A stretch of DNA of 38,393 nt from Butyrivibrio sp. GTDB lineage: Bacteria; Bacillota; Clostridia; Lachnospirales; Lachnospiraceae. Position numbers and translations under genes: made by a program. How positions within the stretch are numbered: position 1 is the stretch's first letter; every line of letters starts with the position of its first letter. Below the pieces are notes generated by a model. That model was not told the origin of the DNA. It was given only the letters and a program-made list of their open reading frames with translations, and did no database searches. Below are positions 18,752 through 27,445 of this stretch, piece after piece. The stretch lies in the NCBI GenBank assembly GCA_024680925.1, contig JAILBM010000259.1:1-38393 (forward strand). The letters run 5' to 3'.

Positions 18752-19927
18752 ATGGCATATAATTACAGACAACACGATGCCCGTGAGAAACAGGATTATA
18801 TCGGGTCATCAGTGGTTAAAAATACAGAGAATGCGGCAAGAATCAGGCAGATAAACAGAATGAGCACAAAAGAAGGCAGGAGAAAAGCCAGAATAAAAAA
18901 GAGGCTTATAACTCTGGGCCTTGGAGCAGTTTTTGTGCTGATAATAGTGGTTGGAATTATATCTATAGTAAACCGAAAGCCTAAGACAGAAGAAACTGTA
19001 TATGTGGCTGAGGAAGCAGCAACTATTGCTGCAAGTACTGCAATTGTTGAACCTGTTGTTGAAGAGGAACCGGAAGAGGTTGTAACCCTTTCACCGGAAG
19101 TTGCTTCATTTAATCCGGGTTATGAAATCACTGCCACAGAAAATACTAAAACTATTGTAAGTGATAATGTTATAAGTGAATATGCTGTTCTTGTTGATGT
19201 TGATACCGGTGAGATAGTAGCTCAGAAAAATGCCGATACGGTTATTTCTCCGGCATCCATGACTAAAATTCTTACCCTTTTGGTTGCGGTTGAGAATATA
19301 GAAGATTTTAACGACACCTTTACAATGACCATAGATATTACGGATTATGCTTATGTAAATGACAGTAGTATTTTAGGTCTTTCAGTTGGAGAAACAGTTC
19401 CTTTAACAGATCTTTTATATGGAACCATACTTCCTTCCGGAGCTGATGCAGCTCTTGCTCTTGCTACCTATGTTTCCGGTTCTCAGGAAGAATTTGTAAA
19501 GCTTATGAATGAAAAGGTTGAAGAACTGGGTCTTTCTGATACAGCTCATTTCACCAATGTGGTTGGTATTTATGATGAAGATCATCATTGTACTGTAAGC
19601 GATATGGCTATGATATTAAAGGCTGCTCTGGAAAATGATATATGCAGAGAGGTACTTTCTGCCCATGTATATACCACAACTTCAACCACCGAGCATCCTG
19701 ATGGAATAACTGTATCAAACTGGTTCCTTCGCAGGATAGAAGATAAGGATACTCACGGAGAGGTTCTTTGTGCCAAGACAGGCTTTGTAAATCAATCCGG
19801 ATCCTGCGCTGCAAGCTATCAGATTTCCAATGATGGTGGTCATTATATATGTGTTACAGCCAAATCTACAAGTTCATGGCGCTGTATATACGACCAGGTA
19901 GAAATATACGATTTATATAATAACTAA
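18752..19927 (+). CDS. D-alanyl-D-alanine carboxypeptidase (peptidase S11), membrane-anchored
   Basis: N-terminal TM (RLITLGLGAVFVLIIVVGIISIV); SPASMTKILTLLVAVE (SxxK), LPSGADAALALATYVSGS, CAKTGFVNQSG (KTG). Confidence 0.88.
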   Translation: MAYNYRQHDAREKQDYIGSSVVKNTENAARIRQINRMSTKEGRRKARIKKRLITLGLGAVFVLIIVVGIISIVNRKPKTEETVYVAEEAATIAASTAIVEPVVEEEPEEVVTLSPEVASFNPGYEITATENTKTIVSDNVISEYAVLVDVDTGEIVAQKNADTVISPASMTKILTLLVAVENIEDFNDTFTMTIDITDYAYVNDSSILGLSVGETVPLTDLLYGTILPSGADAALALATYVSGSQEEFVKLMNEKVEELGLSDTAHFTNVVGIYDEDHHCTVSDMAMILKAALENDICREVLSAHVYTTTSTTEHPDGITVSNWFLRRIEDKDTHGEVLCAKTGFVNQSGSCAASYQISNDGGHYICVTAKSTSSWRCIYDQVEIYDLYNN

Positions 19928-20032
19928 GATAAAGCCTGATTAGATTATGAGTTTTTCTTTACTTTTAAAAGTAATAAAACAGTAATTCTGACCGGGCTTA
20001 TTTTAAAGCTTTTTGGAGGTAACTTTAAGTAA

Positions 20033-21238
20033 ATGCAGGAATTAGAGCAATATTTTGACCTTATAATCAAGGACGGTGCAGATAAGATAATAATCAGCAA
20101 ACCTGTAAAAAAGTCCGGTGAATTTAGGAAAATAGTTGTGGAGCATAAAGCCGGTAAATATCAGATTGCAAAATACACTGAAAAGCAGGTTTTTCATGAA
20201 AATATTTCGGAAGAGGACATTGCTTCAAGATGTGCAGTGATTACGGGAGGTTTTTTCCGTCAGGTAAACGGTGTATCAGGACAGGCGGAACACATAATTC
20301 TTGTATCTAAGGATGGAAAAGCTTCTTATAAAGTAAAAAGAAGAGCCAATGACCCTGTTAAATTATCTGCCGAAGGCGCTGCCTGTGATATTCCATTAAA
20401 AGAACAGGATACGGATTCTCATAACAGAAAAAAGAATTATATATTGCAGGAAGGCATGAAAATAGAACCGCTGACGGATATGGGAGTATTTACACCTGAG
20501 GGGAAAGTGGTCAATTCCATGTACGATAAATACAAGCAGATCAACAGGTTTATCGAGATACTCGATGACGAGATTTCCAAATCGGGGATTACCGGTCTTA
20601 ATGTGATTGACTTTGGCTGTGGCAAATCCTACCTGACCTTTGTGGTATATTTTTACCTGACTCAGATCAAAAAAATAGATGTTAATATGATAGGCCTTGA
20701 TCTTAAAGAGGATGTTATAAAAAAGTGTAATGCTGCAGCTTCGAAATATGGTTATGACAGACTGAAGTTTGAGCTTGGTGACATAAACGGATTTAAAGCG
20801 CCTTTTGATGTGGATATGGTAATAACCTTGCATGCCTGTGATACGGCAACTGATTTTGCTTTATATAATGCCATTATGTGGAATGCCAAAATGATATTTT
20901 CTGTTCCCTGTTGTCAACATGAGCTGAATAAACAAATTAAGCCTCAGAATTTAGAAATATTGTCAAGATATGGTATTATTAAAGAAAGGTTTTCTGCCCT
21001 TGCCACAGATGCTATTCGTTGTAATCTGCTGGAATGCAGGGGATATAAAACACAGATTCTGGAATTTATAGATTTTGATCATACACCTAAAAACCTTATG
21101 ATAAGGGCAGTGAAAAGAGGAGCAACACCTTCATCGGTAATTAAAAGGGCAAGGGGTGAAATTGAAACCATGATCGATGAATTTGGGTTTGAACCTACCC
21201 TGTACAAACTTTTGGGGTATGATAAGGAAAAAAATTAA
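20033..21238 (+). CDS. Class I SAM-dependent methyltransferase (Methyltransf_32-like)
   Basis: LNVIDFGCGKSYLTFVVYFYL, MIGLDLKEDVI, VITLHACDTATDFALYNAIMWNAKMIFSVPCCQHEL. Confidence 0.8.
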   Translation: MQELEQYFDLIIKDGADKIIISKPVKKSGEFRKIVVEHKAGKYQIAKYTEKQVFHENISEEDIASRCAVITGGFFRQVNGVSGQAEHIILVSKDGKASYKVKRRANDPVKLSAEGAACDIPLKEQDTDSHNRKKNYILQEGMKIEPLTDMGVFTPEGKVVNSMYDKYKQINRFIEILDDEISKSGITGLNVIDFGCGKSYLTFVVYFYLTQIKKIDVNMIGLDLKEDVIKKCNAAASKYGYDRLKFELGDINGFKAPFDVDMVITLHACDTATDFALYNAIMWNAKMIFSVPCCQHELNKQIKPQNLEILSRYGIIKERFSALATDAIRCNLLECRGYKTQILEFIDFDHTPKNLMIRAVKRGATPSSVIKRARGEIETMIDEFGFEPTLYKLLGYDKEKN

Positions 21239-21277
21239 TTTAGATATTTTTACTGATAGGACATTTAGGGGGAAAAG

Positions 21278-22036
21278 ATGTTTATTAATAAAAAATATCA
21301 TATATTATCGGATGCTTTACTTCAGACAGCAGCCATAAATTTGGGGAAAATGGTTATTACAGCTCTTGTTAGACTGATATTCAGAAATAATGTTGAAAGC
21401 GGGCCGGATATGTTAAATGCCAATCTGGCAATAGTTGACAATGTTCTTTCAGCCATAAAGGTTGTGCTTATAGCCATAGTATTTATTGTAGCTTATAAAA
21501 AGCTTATGAAGGTCAGGTCCATAGTTCCAAAGGATGATTATTCCGAAATGGCCAAGCTTCAGGAAGAACTTAATCCAAAGGGAGTAACCACTTTATCGAC
21601 TTATTCCATTTATCAGCTTTTGCAGGTATGGACTGCAATACTGGTGGTGGCTAACCTTTTGCAGGAGCTTGGAGGTGCAATGTATCAGAAGTTCATTGCT
21701 CAGCTAAGTGCCTCCTTTGCAAGGGATCGCAGTGTAATGCAGAATTTTGTTTCCATTTATAATGGCACCCATGGCTTTAAGTATGTGGGAATGCTTACAG
21801 CCCTTCTTATAGGTGTGTTTGTTACGGGTATTTTTCTTGGAAGCAAGAGACTCAGGTTTGCAGCAGCTGCAATTATGGGGATTTTTGCTTTGTCCTTTGC
21901 AGTATTTCAGATGTATACCGTTAGTATAGCGGGAAAGACCATTGGTATAGTATGGACCGCTGTTATATTTCATCTTACGGAAACTGTGGGATTGTTGGTT
22001 TTGGCATTGTTTTTAAGAAAGAGATATTACTGTTAG
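21278..22036 (+). CDS. Hypothetical multi-pass membrane protein
   Basis: 252 aa, several TM segments; stop codon immediately precedes the next ATG, so probably co-transcribed. Confidence 0.65.
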   Translation: MFINKKYHILSDALLQTAAINLGKMVITALVRLIFRNNVESGPDMLNANLAIVDNVLSAIKVVLIAIVFIVAYKKLMKVRSIVPKDDYSEMAKLQEELNPKGVTTLSTYSIYQLLQVWTAILVVANLLQELGGAMYQKFIAQLSASFARDRSVMQNFVSIYNGTHGFKYVGMLTALLIGVFVTGIFLGSKRLRFAAAAIMGIFALSFAVFQMYTVSIAGKTIGIVWTAVIFHLTETVGLLVLALFLRKRYYC

Positions 22037-22037
22037 T

Positions 22038-22823
22038 ATGAAACTTCCTAAGAACTGGGATAAACCATCAAAAGACAATTCAATATTATGCCAGAAATTT
22101 GAAAGCCTTGTGTATGTCAAAGAAACCTTTGAACTGCATTACAGGCTTTTTTTGCCCTCGGACTGCAAAAAAGTGCCTCTTGTGTTGTATCTTCATGGTG
22201 CTGATGCTGTGGGAGAAGATAATAAGCTTCAGCTTTCCATGCATAATGTGGGAACTGTTTTTGCCAAAGATGAGGTGCAAGACAGGGAAGCCTGCATTGT
22301 TGTTGCACCTCAGTACAGACATGGTGCCTACTGGTCTTCACCAAGGGTTGAATATTCTGTAATGAAGATTTTGAGAAATCTTATTTCCGAAGGGAAAGCA
22401 GATCCTGAGCGGGTATATATTTATGGGTACAGCGCAGGGGGAGTGGGAACCTTTCATTTTCTAAAGGAGCATCCTGACTTTTTTGCCGGAGCGGTAGCTA
22501 TTTGTGGTGCAACCGGAGAAGAAAAAATAGATAATCTTTTAAAGACACCTCTTTGGATGATACATGCTGAGGATGATAATATTGTAAGAGCCTCTTATAA
22601 AGAGGAAAACAATAAATTTCTGACTCATTTTGGTTCGGATGATATATATTCAAGGCTTAAGGACAGAGCAGTGGATATGCATTATACAAGGCTTCCTTCA
22701 GGATATATGATGGAAAATTTTGGAGTACATCCTCACTGCTCCTGGGTTTATTTTTCTGACAAAAAAGGCTTGGAAATAAGAAAATGGCTTTTTGAAAAAT
22801 CAAAGGCCTGTCATGTTACGTAG
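22038..22823 (+). CDS. Alpha/beta hydrolase (dienelactone hydrolase / prolyl oligopeptidase-like esterase)
   Basis: KVPLVLYLHGADAVGEDN, VYIYGYSAGGVGTFHFLKEHP (GxSxG), WMIHAEDDNIVRASY. Confidence 0.8.
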   Translation: MKLPKNWDKPSKDNSILCQKFESLVYVKETFELHYRLFLPSDCKKVPLVLYLHGADAVGEDNKLQLSMHNVGTVFAKDEVQDREACIVVAPQYRHGAYWSSPRVEYSVMKILRNLISEGKADPERVYIYGYSAGGVGTFHFLKEHPDFFAGAVAICGATGEEKIDNLLKTPLWMIHAEDDNIVRASYKEENNKFLTHFGSDDIYSRLKDRAVDMHYTRLPSGYMMENFGVHPHCSWVYFSDKKGLEIRKWLFEKSKACHVT

Positions 22824-23614
22824 TAGTGCCTTGAGAGCCACATGCAAAGTCCATCCACACCGGGATAAACTATTCGTTCATTAACATTTAATTTATCCAG
22901 CATTTCTCTCACTTCCCATTTAATGGATTTGGAAATGATATATTTGGTTGAACCGGTGGTTTTCTTGTCTAAAAAGGTCTCAATATTTTCCATATGACTT
23001 GGCATTACAGCAAAATAAGCAAATTGATTTTGAATTCTCTGATCTATGGTAGGTGGTTCTATGAAAATAAGAGAATCATCTCCCATATCAGCATCATATT
23101 TTTCAAGGCTTATATTCTCGGCTTCCATCATTTCTATGGTAAATAAAAAGGCACTGTGTTTATTTATAAGGGCTTTGTAATCAGGGGGCAGAAGAGAATT
23201 TATTTCCACAATATCTATTTCCCAAATGGCAAAATCACTATCTTCAAATTTTTCCAGCGAAATACCACTGGTGGCAAAATGCATGGAAATAAGAGGGGAG
23301 TATGACCAATCCATTAGTCTTGTGGGAAGTCCGTGGTGCTGCCCTACAACCATCTGTTTCCATACGGAGTTTGTAATATAAGGATCAGAAATCGCTACAT
23401 ATTTTTCAAAATTTCTAAGTATGCTTTTTTCAAGGCGCATGCTTTGTTCTTTACAGTTTCTTTTTAAGGAAGTGTTCATGATAAAGTCTGCATTACTAAG
23501 ACCCCGATATAAATATCTGGATCGTTTTCTTTTTATATTTTCGTCATATTTACTGTTTTTTATAATTTGCCAGATTCCATCAATATCATTGATATATACA
23601 GTATTAACAGCCAT
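22811..23614 (-). CDS. FRG domain-containing protein
   Basis: KRSRYLYRGLSNADFIMNTSLKRN and VVGQHHGLPTRLMDWSYSPLISMHFA are hallmark FRG-domain blocks. Confidence 0.83.
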   Translation of the reverse strand: MAVNTVYINDIDGIWQIIKNSKYDENIKRKRSRYLYRGLSNADFIMNTSLKRNCKEQSMRLEKSILRNFEKYVAISDPYITNSVWKQMVVGQHHGLPTRLMDWSYSPLISMHFATSGISLEKFEDSDFAIWEIDIVEINSLLPPDYKALINKHSAFLFTIEMMEAENISLEKYDADMGDDSLIFIEPPTIDQRIQNQFAYFAVMPSHMENIETFLDKKTTGSTKYIISKSIKWEVREMLDKLNVNERIVYPGVDGLCMWLSRHYYVT

Positions 23615-23796
23615 GACAACTACCTCCTTATAGTTATATTATAGTAAAAAATTAAACGAAAAATGCGACTTTAATACTATATTTATATATTTTTCAGCTG
23701 TTTTTCATATAAAAAATAAGTCTTATATATGGGGTACAGTCAGGATAAATGTGATATATTTTTCTTATAAATAAAATATATATTGTGGAGGATATT

Positions 23797-25053
23797 ATGG
23801 TAGCAAAAAATCCGCCTATGGGCTGGAACAGCTGGGATTGTTTTGGGGCAGCTGTTAATGAAGCACAGGTAAAAGAAAATGCTGATTATATGGCAGAACA
23901 TTTAAAAAAATATGGTTGGGAATATGTGGTGGTTGATATTGAATGGTTTCAGCCTACGGCATCAACCCATGAATACGAGCCTTTCTCTGAGCTGGTAATG
24001 GATGAATTCGGAAGGCTTTTGCCTGCAGTTAACAGATTTCCATCAGCTGTTGATGGAAAGGGCTTTAAGCCTCTTGCTGATTATGTTCATGACCTTGGAC
24101 TTAAATTTGGAATTCATATTATGAGAGGACTTCCACGTATGGCAGCCCATAAACACCTTCCGATTCTTGGAAGCAACAGGCGCTGTGACGAAGTGGCAAA
24201 CCCTAATTCAATTTGCACCTGGAATCCTGATATGTACGGCCTTTATTGTGACAGAGACGGTGCACAAGAGTATTATGACAGTATATTTAAAATGTATGCA
24301 CAGTGGGGTGTGGATTTTGTAAAGGTCGATGATATTGCAAGGGAATATCCTCATTGCGAAAAGGAAATTGAAGTGATTTCAAAGGCCTGCAGGGAAAGCG
24401 GAAGAGACATAGTTCTTAGTCTGTCACCGGGACCGGCTCCGCTTGATAGAGCAGAGCATTTAAAAAACTATGCCAATATGTGGAGAATTACAGATGATTT
24501 CTGGGATAAATGGGAACTTCTTCTGGCAATGTTTGAAAGAGCTGAAAAATGGTCTGTTCATTCAGGCCCAGGACACTGGCCTGATGCGGATATGCTTCCT
24601 ATAGGATCCCTTCGTCAGGATTATGACAAAGAAGATTACACTAAATTTACACATGATGAGCAGATTACTATGATGAGTTTGTGGTGCATGATGCGATCTC
24701 CGCTTATTATCGGAGCTCATCTTCCCAAAAACGACGATTTTACTTTAAAGCTTATAACAAATGAGGAAGTGCTTGCTATAGAAAAGGAAAGCCACTGTGC
24801 TCATCAGCTTTACAGAAATGAGAGTGAAATAGCCTGGATTGCTCCACGAAAGGATGGGAAAGGAGTTTATGTAGCTCTCTTTAATATTTCCGATTCAGAT
24901 AAAGAAATATCCTTTGATCCTGTAAGCTGTGATATTGAGAACTATAAGAATGTCAGAGAGCTTTGGGCACAAAAGGACATGCCTTTAACCGGGATTATTA
25001 ATGAAAAGGTTCCTGCCCATGGAGCTGTAATTTATAAATTTTATAATGAATAA
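23797..25053 (+). CDS. GH27 alpha-galactosidase family glycosidase
   Basis: NPPMGWNSWDCFGAAVNE, WGVDFVKVDDI, HSGPGHWPDADMLPIG; ATG at 23797 follows GGAGG, so the GTG at 23785 in the ORF track is unlikely. Confidence 0.9.
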   Translation: MVAKNPPMGWNSWDCFGAAVNEAQVKENADYMAEHLKKYGWEYVVVDIEWFQPTASTHEYEPFSELVMDEFGRLLPAVNRFPSAVDGKGFKPLADYVHDLGLKFGIHIMRGLPRMAAHKHLPILGSNRRCDEVANPNSICTWNPDMYGLYCDRDGAQEYYDSIFKMYAQWGVDFVKVDDIAREYPHCEKEIEVISKACRESGRDIVLSLSPGPAPLDRAEHLKNYANMWRITDDFWDKWELLLAMFERAEKWSVHSGPGHWPDADMLPIGSLRQDYDKEDYTKFTHDEQITMMSLWCMMRSPLIIGAHLPKNDDFTLKLITNEEVLAIEKESHCAHQLYRNESEIAWIAPRKDGKGVYVALFNISDSDKEISFDPVSCDIENYKNVRELWAQKDMPLTGIINEKVPAHGAVIYKFYNE

Positions 25054-25098
25054 TAATTTAAGAACAGAGTCATAATATAGGTTATCTATAAAATAAAA

Positions 25099-25157
25099 AT
25101 GTCCCTGAATATCAAAGATTTTAAAGATTACTGATATCTTTTGATATTTAGGGACAT
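25099..25157. terminator. Long hairpin, probable bidirectional terminator between convergent GH27 and rqcH genes
   Basis: ATGTCCCTGAATATCAAAGAT ... ATATCTTTTGATATTTAGGGACAT inverted repeat; T-rich exit best on the minus strand. Confidence 0.75.
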
Positions 25158-25179
25158 ATTATTTTATAAGGAAAAGCAT

Positions 25180-26946
25180 TTATCCCGTTATTTCCTTAAG
25201 ATTGCTTATATCCGGGGCAATTACCATGGAGTAGTTGGTGTAATAAACCACAAATCCCGGCTTGGCACCTCCCGGTTTTTTTACATTTTTGCGCTGCAGG
25301 TAGTCGATTTCCACCTTTTCCTGATCCTTACCCTTTGAATAATATGCAGCCAGAGCGGCAGCTTCTTCAAAGGCTCTGTCCGGAACATCTTTGCCGCCGG
25401 TTATAAGAACAACATGGGATCCGGGACACCCTTTAGAATGAAACCACCAGTCACCACCGTTGGCCATTTTAAAGGTTAGTTCATCATTTTGATAATTATT
25501 TTTTCCTACATAAATATCAAAACCATCACTGGAAACGTAATGGAAAGGCTTGCTGGTAATTTTCTCTTTGCGTTTACCCTTTTCCTGGGCTTTTTTCTTA
25601 ATATAACCTGCATCTGCAAGCTCCATACGGATCTGTGTCAGGTCCTCTTCCTGCCTTGCTATGTCCAGTGATGAGGAGACTGATTCCAGATGCCGGATCT
25701 GCTCGTTTACATCCTTTATCTGATCCTCAAGGGCCTCTGCGGTTCTCTTGAGTTTAGTATATCTGTCAAAATATTTTTTGGCATTCTGAGATGCAGTGAG
25801 AGTAGGATCAAGGGGGATTGTTAAAGGTTTTCCTGTATTATAATCATCTACGGTTATTTCCTTATCCCCTTCCTTTGCAGAATATCCATATACATTTAAG
25901 AGTTCACCGTAAACTCTGTATTTGTCTTTTTTTTGCGTGTCCTGCATCTGGTGCATCTGCTGATCAAGTTTTCGGACATTACGTTCAAGGGCAGTCTGGA
26001 CTATCTTTCTAAGATCTACAGACTTTTGTCTGATCCTGGTTTCAACATTCTTTTCGGCATAATAGGAACCAAGAAGTTCAGATATGGAATCGTAGCTTTT
26101 ACTGGAACTTCCTTCAGTATCTGACCATATTGTCAGGTCAAAAGCTGCATAATCCTTGGGTTTACCGTTTATATAAGCAACTGTTGGCTTAAAATTACCG
26201 TTTTTTACATCTGTCATCAGAGCGCTAAAAGCAATATAAAGTGAGCTGAATTCATTGTCTGATAAGGCTATGGCAGATTTATCCGCATCAATTCCTGCTC
26301 TGTAGCATAGTTCCTGTGCGCAGATAGATGAAAGACCGGTGTAGGAAGAGTAAATCGCCTTGAATATGGGCATGCCTTTTCCTCTTATCAGACTTGCAAA
26401 CTCAGTAATATCGGCATTTAGAGGGTCAGCTTTGTTCTGGGTTTCGGGAACAAAATATTCTCTTCCCGGAAGAACTTCCCTGACTGAACTTACAGAGGCA
26501 GAAATATGTTTTATGGAATCAATGATCTTATTTTCTTCATCAATAAATATGATATTGCTGTATTTACCCATAAGCTCTATAAGAAGCACCTTATGCCTTA
26601 GGTCACCCATTTCATCCATATGTTCGATCTCAAATCTTACGATTCGTTCAAGACCCGGCTGGGTAATTGAAATAACTCTTCCGTTTAATATGTGTTTTCT
26701 TAAAACCATGCAAAAAACAGGAGCCGTCATGGGACTTGGTTTATTGTCATTGGTTGCATAAATAAGCGGAAGAGAAGCATCTGCCGACAATACAACCTTT
26801 TGCTGGTATCCCTTTTCGGCGGTTGTTTTAATGGTAAGTACCACTTCATCAGACTCCGGCTGAGCTATTTTATATATACGTCCGCCTGTTAAGGCATCAC
26901 TTAGTTCTTTAACTATATTTGAAACTGTAATTCCGTCAAAGGCCAT
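25180..26946 (-). CDS. rqcH: NFACT family protein / RqcH-FbpA homologue
   Basis: MAFDGITVSNIVKELSDALTGGRIYKIAQP N-terminus; coiled coil; DGFDIYVGKNNYQNDELTFKMANGGDWWFHSKGCPGSHVVL NFACT-R. Confidence 0.93.
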   Translation of the reverse strand: MAFDGITVSNIVKELSDALTGGRIYKIAQPESDEVVLTIKTTAEKGYQQKVVLSADASLPLIYATNDNKPSPMTAPVFCMVLRKHILNGRVISITQPGLERIVRFEIEHMDEMGDLRHKVLLIELMGKYSNIIFIDEENKIIDSIKHISASVSSVREVLPGREYFVPETQNKADPLNADITEFASLIRGKGMPIFKAIYSSYTGLSSICAQELCYRAGIDADKSAIALSDNEFSSLYIAFSALMTDVKNGNFKPTVAYINGKPKDYAAFDLTIWSDTEGSSSKSYDSISELLGSYYAEKNVETRIRQKSVDLRKIVQTALERNVRKLDQQMHQMQDTQKKDKYRVYGELLNVYGYSAKEGDKEITVDDYNTGKPLTIPLDPTLTASQNAKKYFDRYTKLKRTAEALEDQIKDVNEQIRHLESVSSSLDIARQEEDLTQIRMELADAGYIKKKAQEKGKRKEKITSKPFHYVSSDGFDIYVGKNNYQNDELTFKMANGGDWWFHSKGCPGSHVVLITGGKDVPDRAFEEAAALAAYYSKGKDQEKVEIDYLQRKNVKKPGGAKPGFVVYYTNYSMVIAPDISNLKEITG

Positions 26947-27047
26947 TATTAATCTCCTGAAAACTATTTTTAGAAACTTTATTCTAGCACATCAAAAACA
27001 TAAATAGTAGAGCAAGTAAAAATGGACCTGAATTAATGGAAAAAAAT

Positions 27048-27063
27048 AAAGCCGAAAGGCTTT
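27048..27063 (-). terminator. Terminator downstream of tRNA-Pro
   Basis: On the minus strand: AAAGCC-TTTC-GGCTTT followed by ATTTTTTT. Confidence 0.75.
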
Positions 27064-27071
27064 AAAAAGAG

Positions 27072-27144
27072 TCGGAATGACAGGACTTGAACCTGCGGCC
27101 TCTTGACCCCCAGTCAAGCGCTCTACCACCTGAGCCACATCCCG
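27072..27144 (-). tRNA. tRNA-Pro(GGG), CCA not encoded
   Basis: Reverse complement CGGGATGTGGCTCAGGTGGTAGAGCGCTTGACTGGGGGTCAAGAGGCCGCAGGTTCAAGTCCTGTCATTCCGA folds as a cloverleaf; anticodon loop CTGGGGG gives GGG. Confidence 0.92.
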
Positions 27145-27290
27145 ATTTGTCTATTGTAGCACAGTATGAACAAATAAGTAAGATAAAAAATAAAAAAAGT
27201 ATAAAAAAGTTTGTTTTGCAGAGAATGGCGTAATCAAAGAATATTCGCCGATTCATAAAAAATAAGGCAAAAAATTTTCAAAGAGGCTCT

Positions 27291-27304
27291 TGTAAACGCT
27301 TACA
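27291..27304. promoter_or_regulatory. LacI/CcpA-type operator (cre-like) upstream of uxaB, distal copy
   Basis: TGTAAACGCTTACA matches the cre consensus TGWAANCGNTNWCA at every fixed position. Confidence 0.7.
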
Positions 27305-27415
27305 TTTTTTGCTATAACTTTATTAGATAAAAACAAAAGCAGAAAAACATTGAATGGCGTTGAAATAATATAAAAATAAATTTATTAGCTCAAAGCTAAA
27401 AAAATATGAAACAAA

Positions 27416-27429
27416 TGTAAGTGCTTACA
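27416..27429. promoter_or_regulatory. LacI-type operator-like palindrome proximal to the uxaB start
   Basis: TGTAAGTGCTTACA, perfect 6-bp arms, 16 bp upstream of the ATG. Confidence 0.6.
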
Positions 27430-27445
27430 CACGTAGGAGGATGAA

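Noticed and set aside
19930-20005. Branched terminator or riboswitch between the carboxypeptidase and methyltransferase genes (AAGCC...GGCTT around TTACTTTTAAAAGTAA)
   Set aside because: Short arms and long loop; inner stem is pure A/T and could occur by chance.
23700-23790. Operator-like AT palindrome (ATAAGTCTTAT) upstream of the GH27 gene
   Set aside because: Too short and AT-rich to separate from background; no second copy found.
27062-27256. 64-aa minus-strand ORF ending SGCGSGGRALDWGSRGRRFKSCHSDSF
   Set aside because: It is the translation of the tRNA-Pro gene; a classic false ORF.
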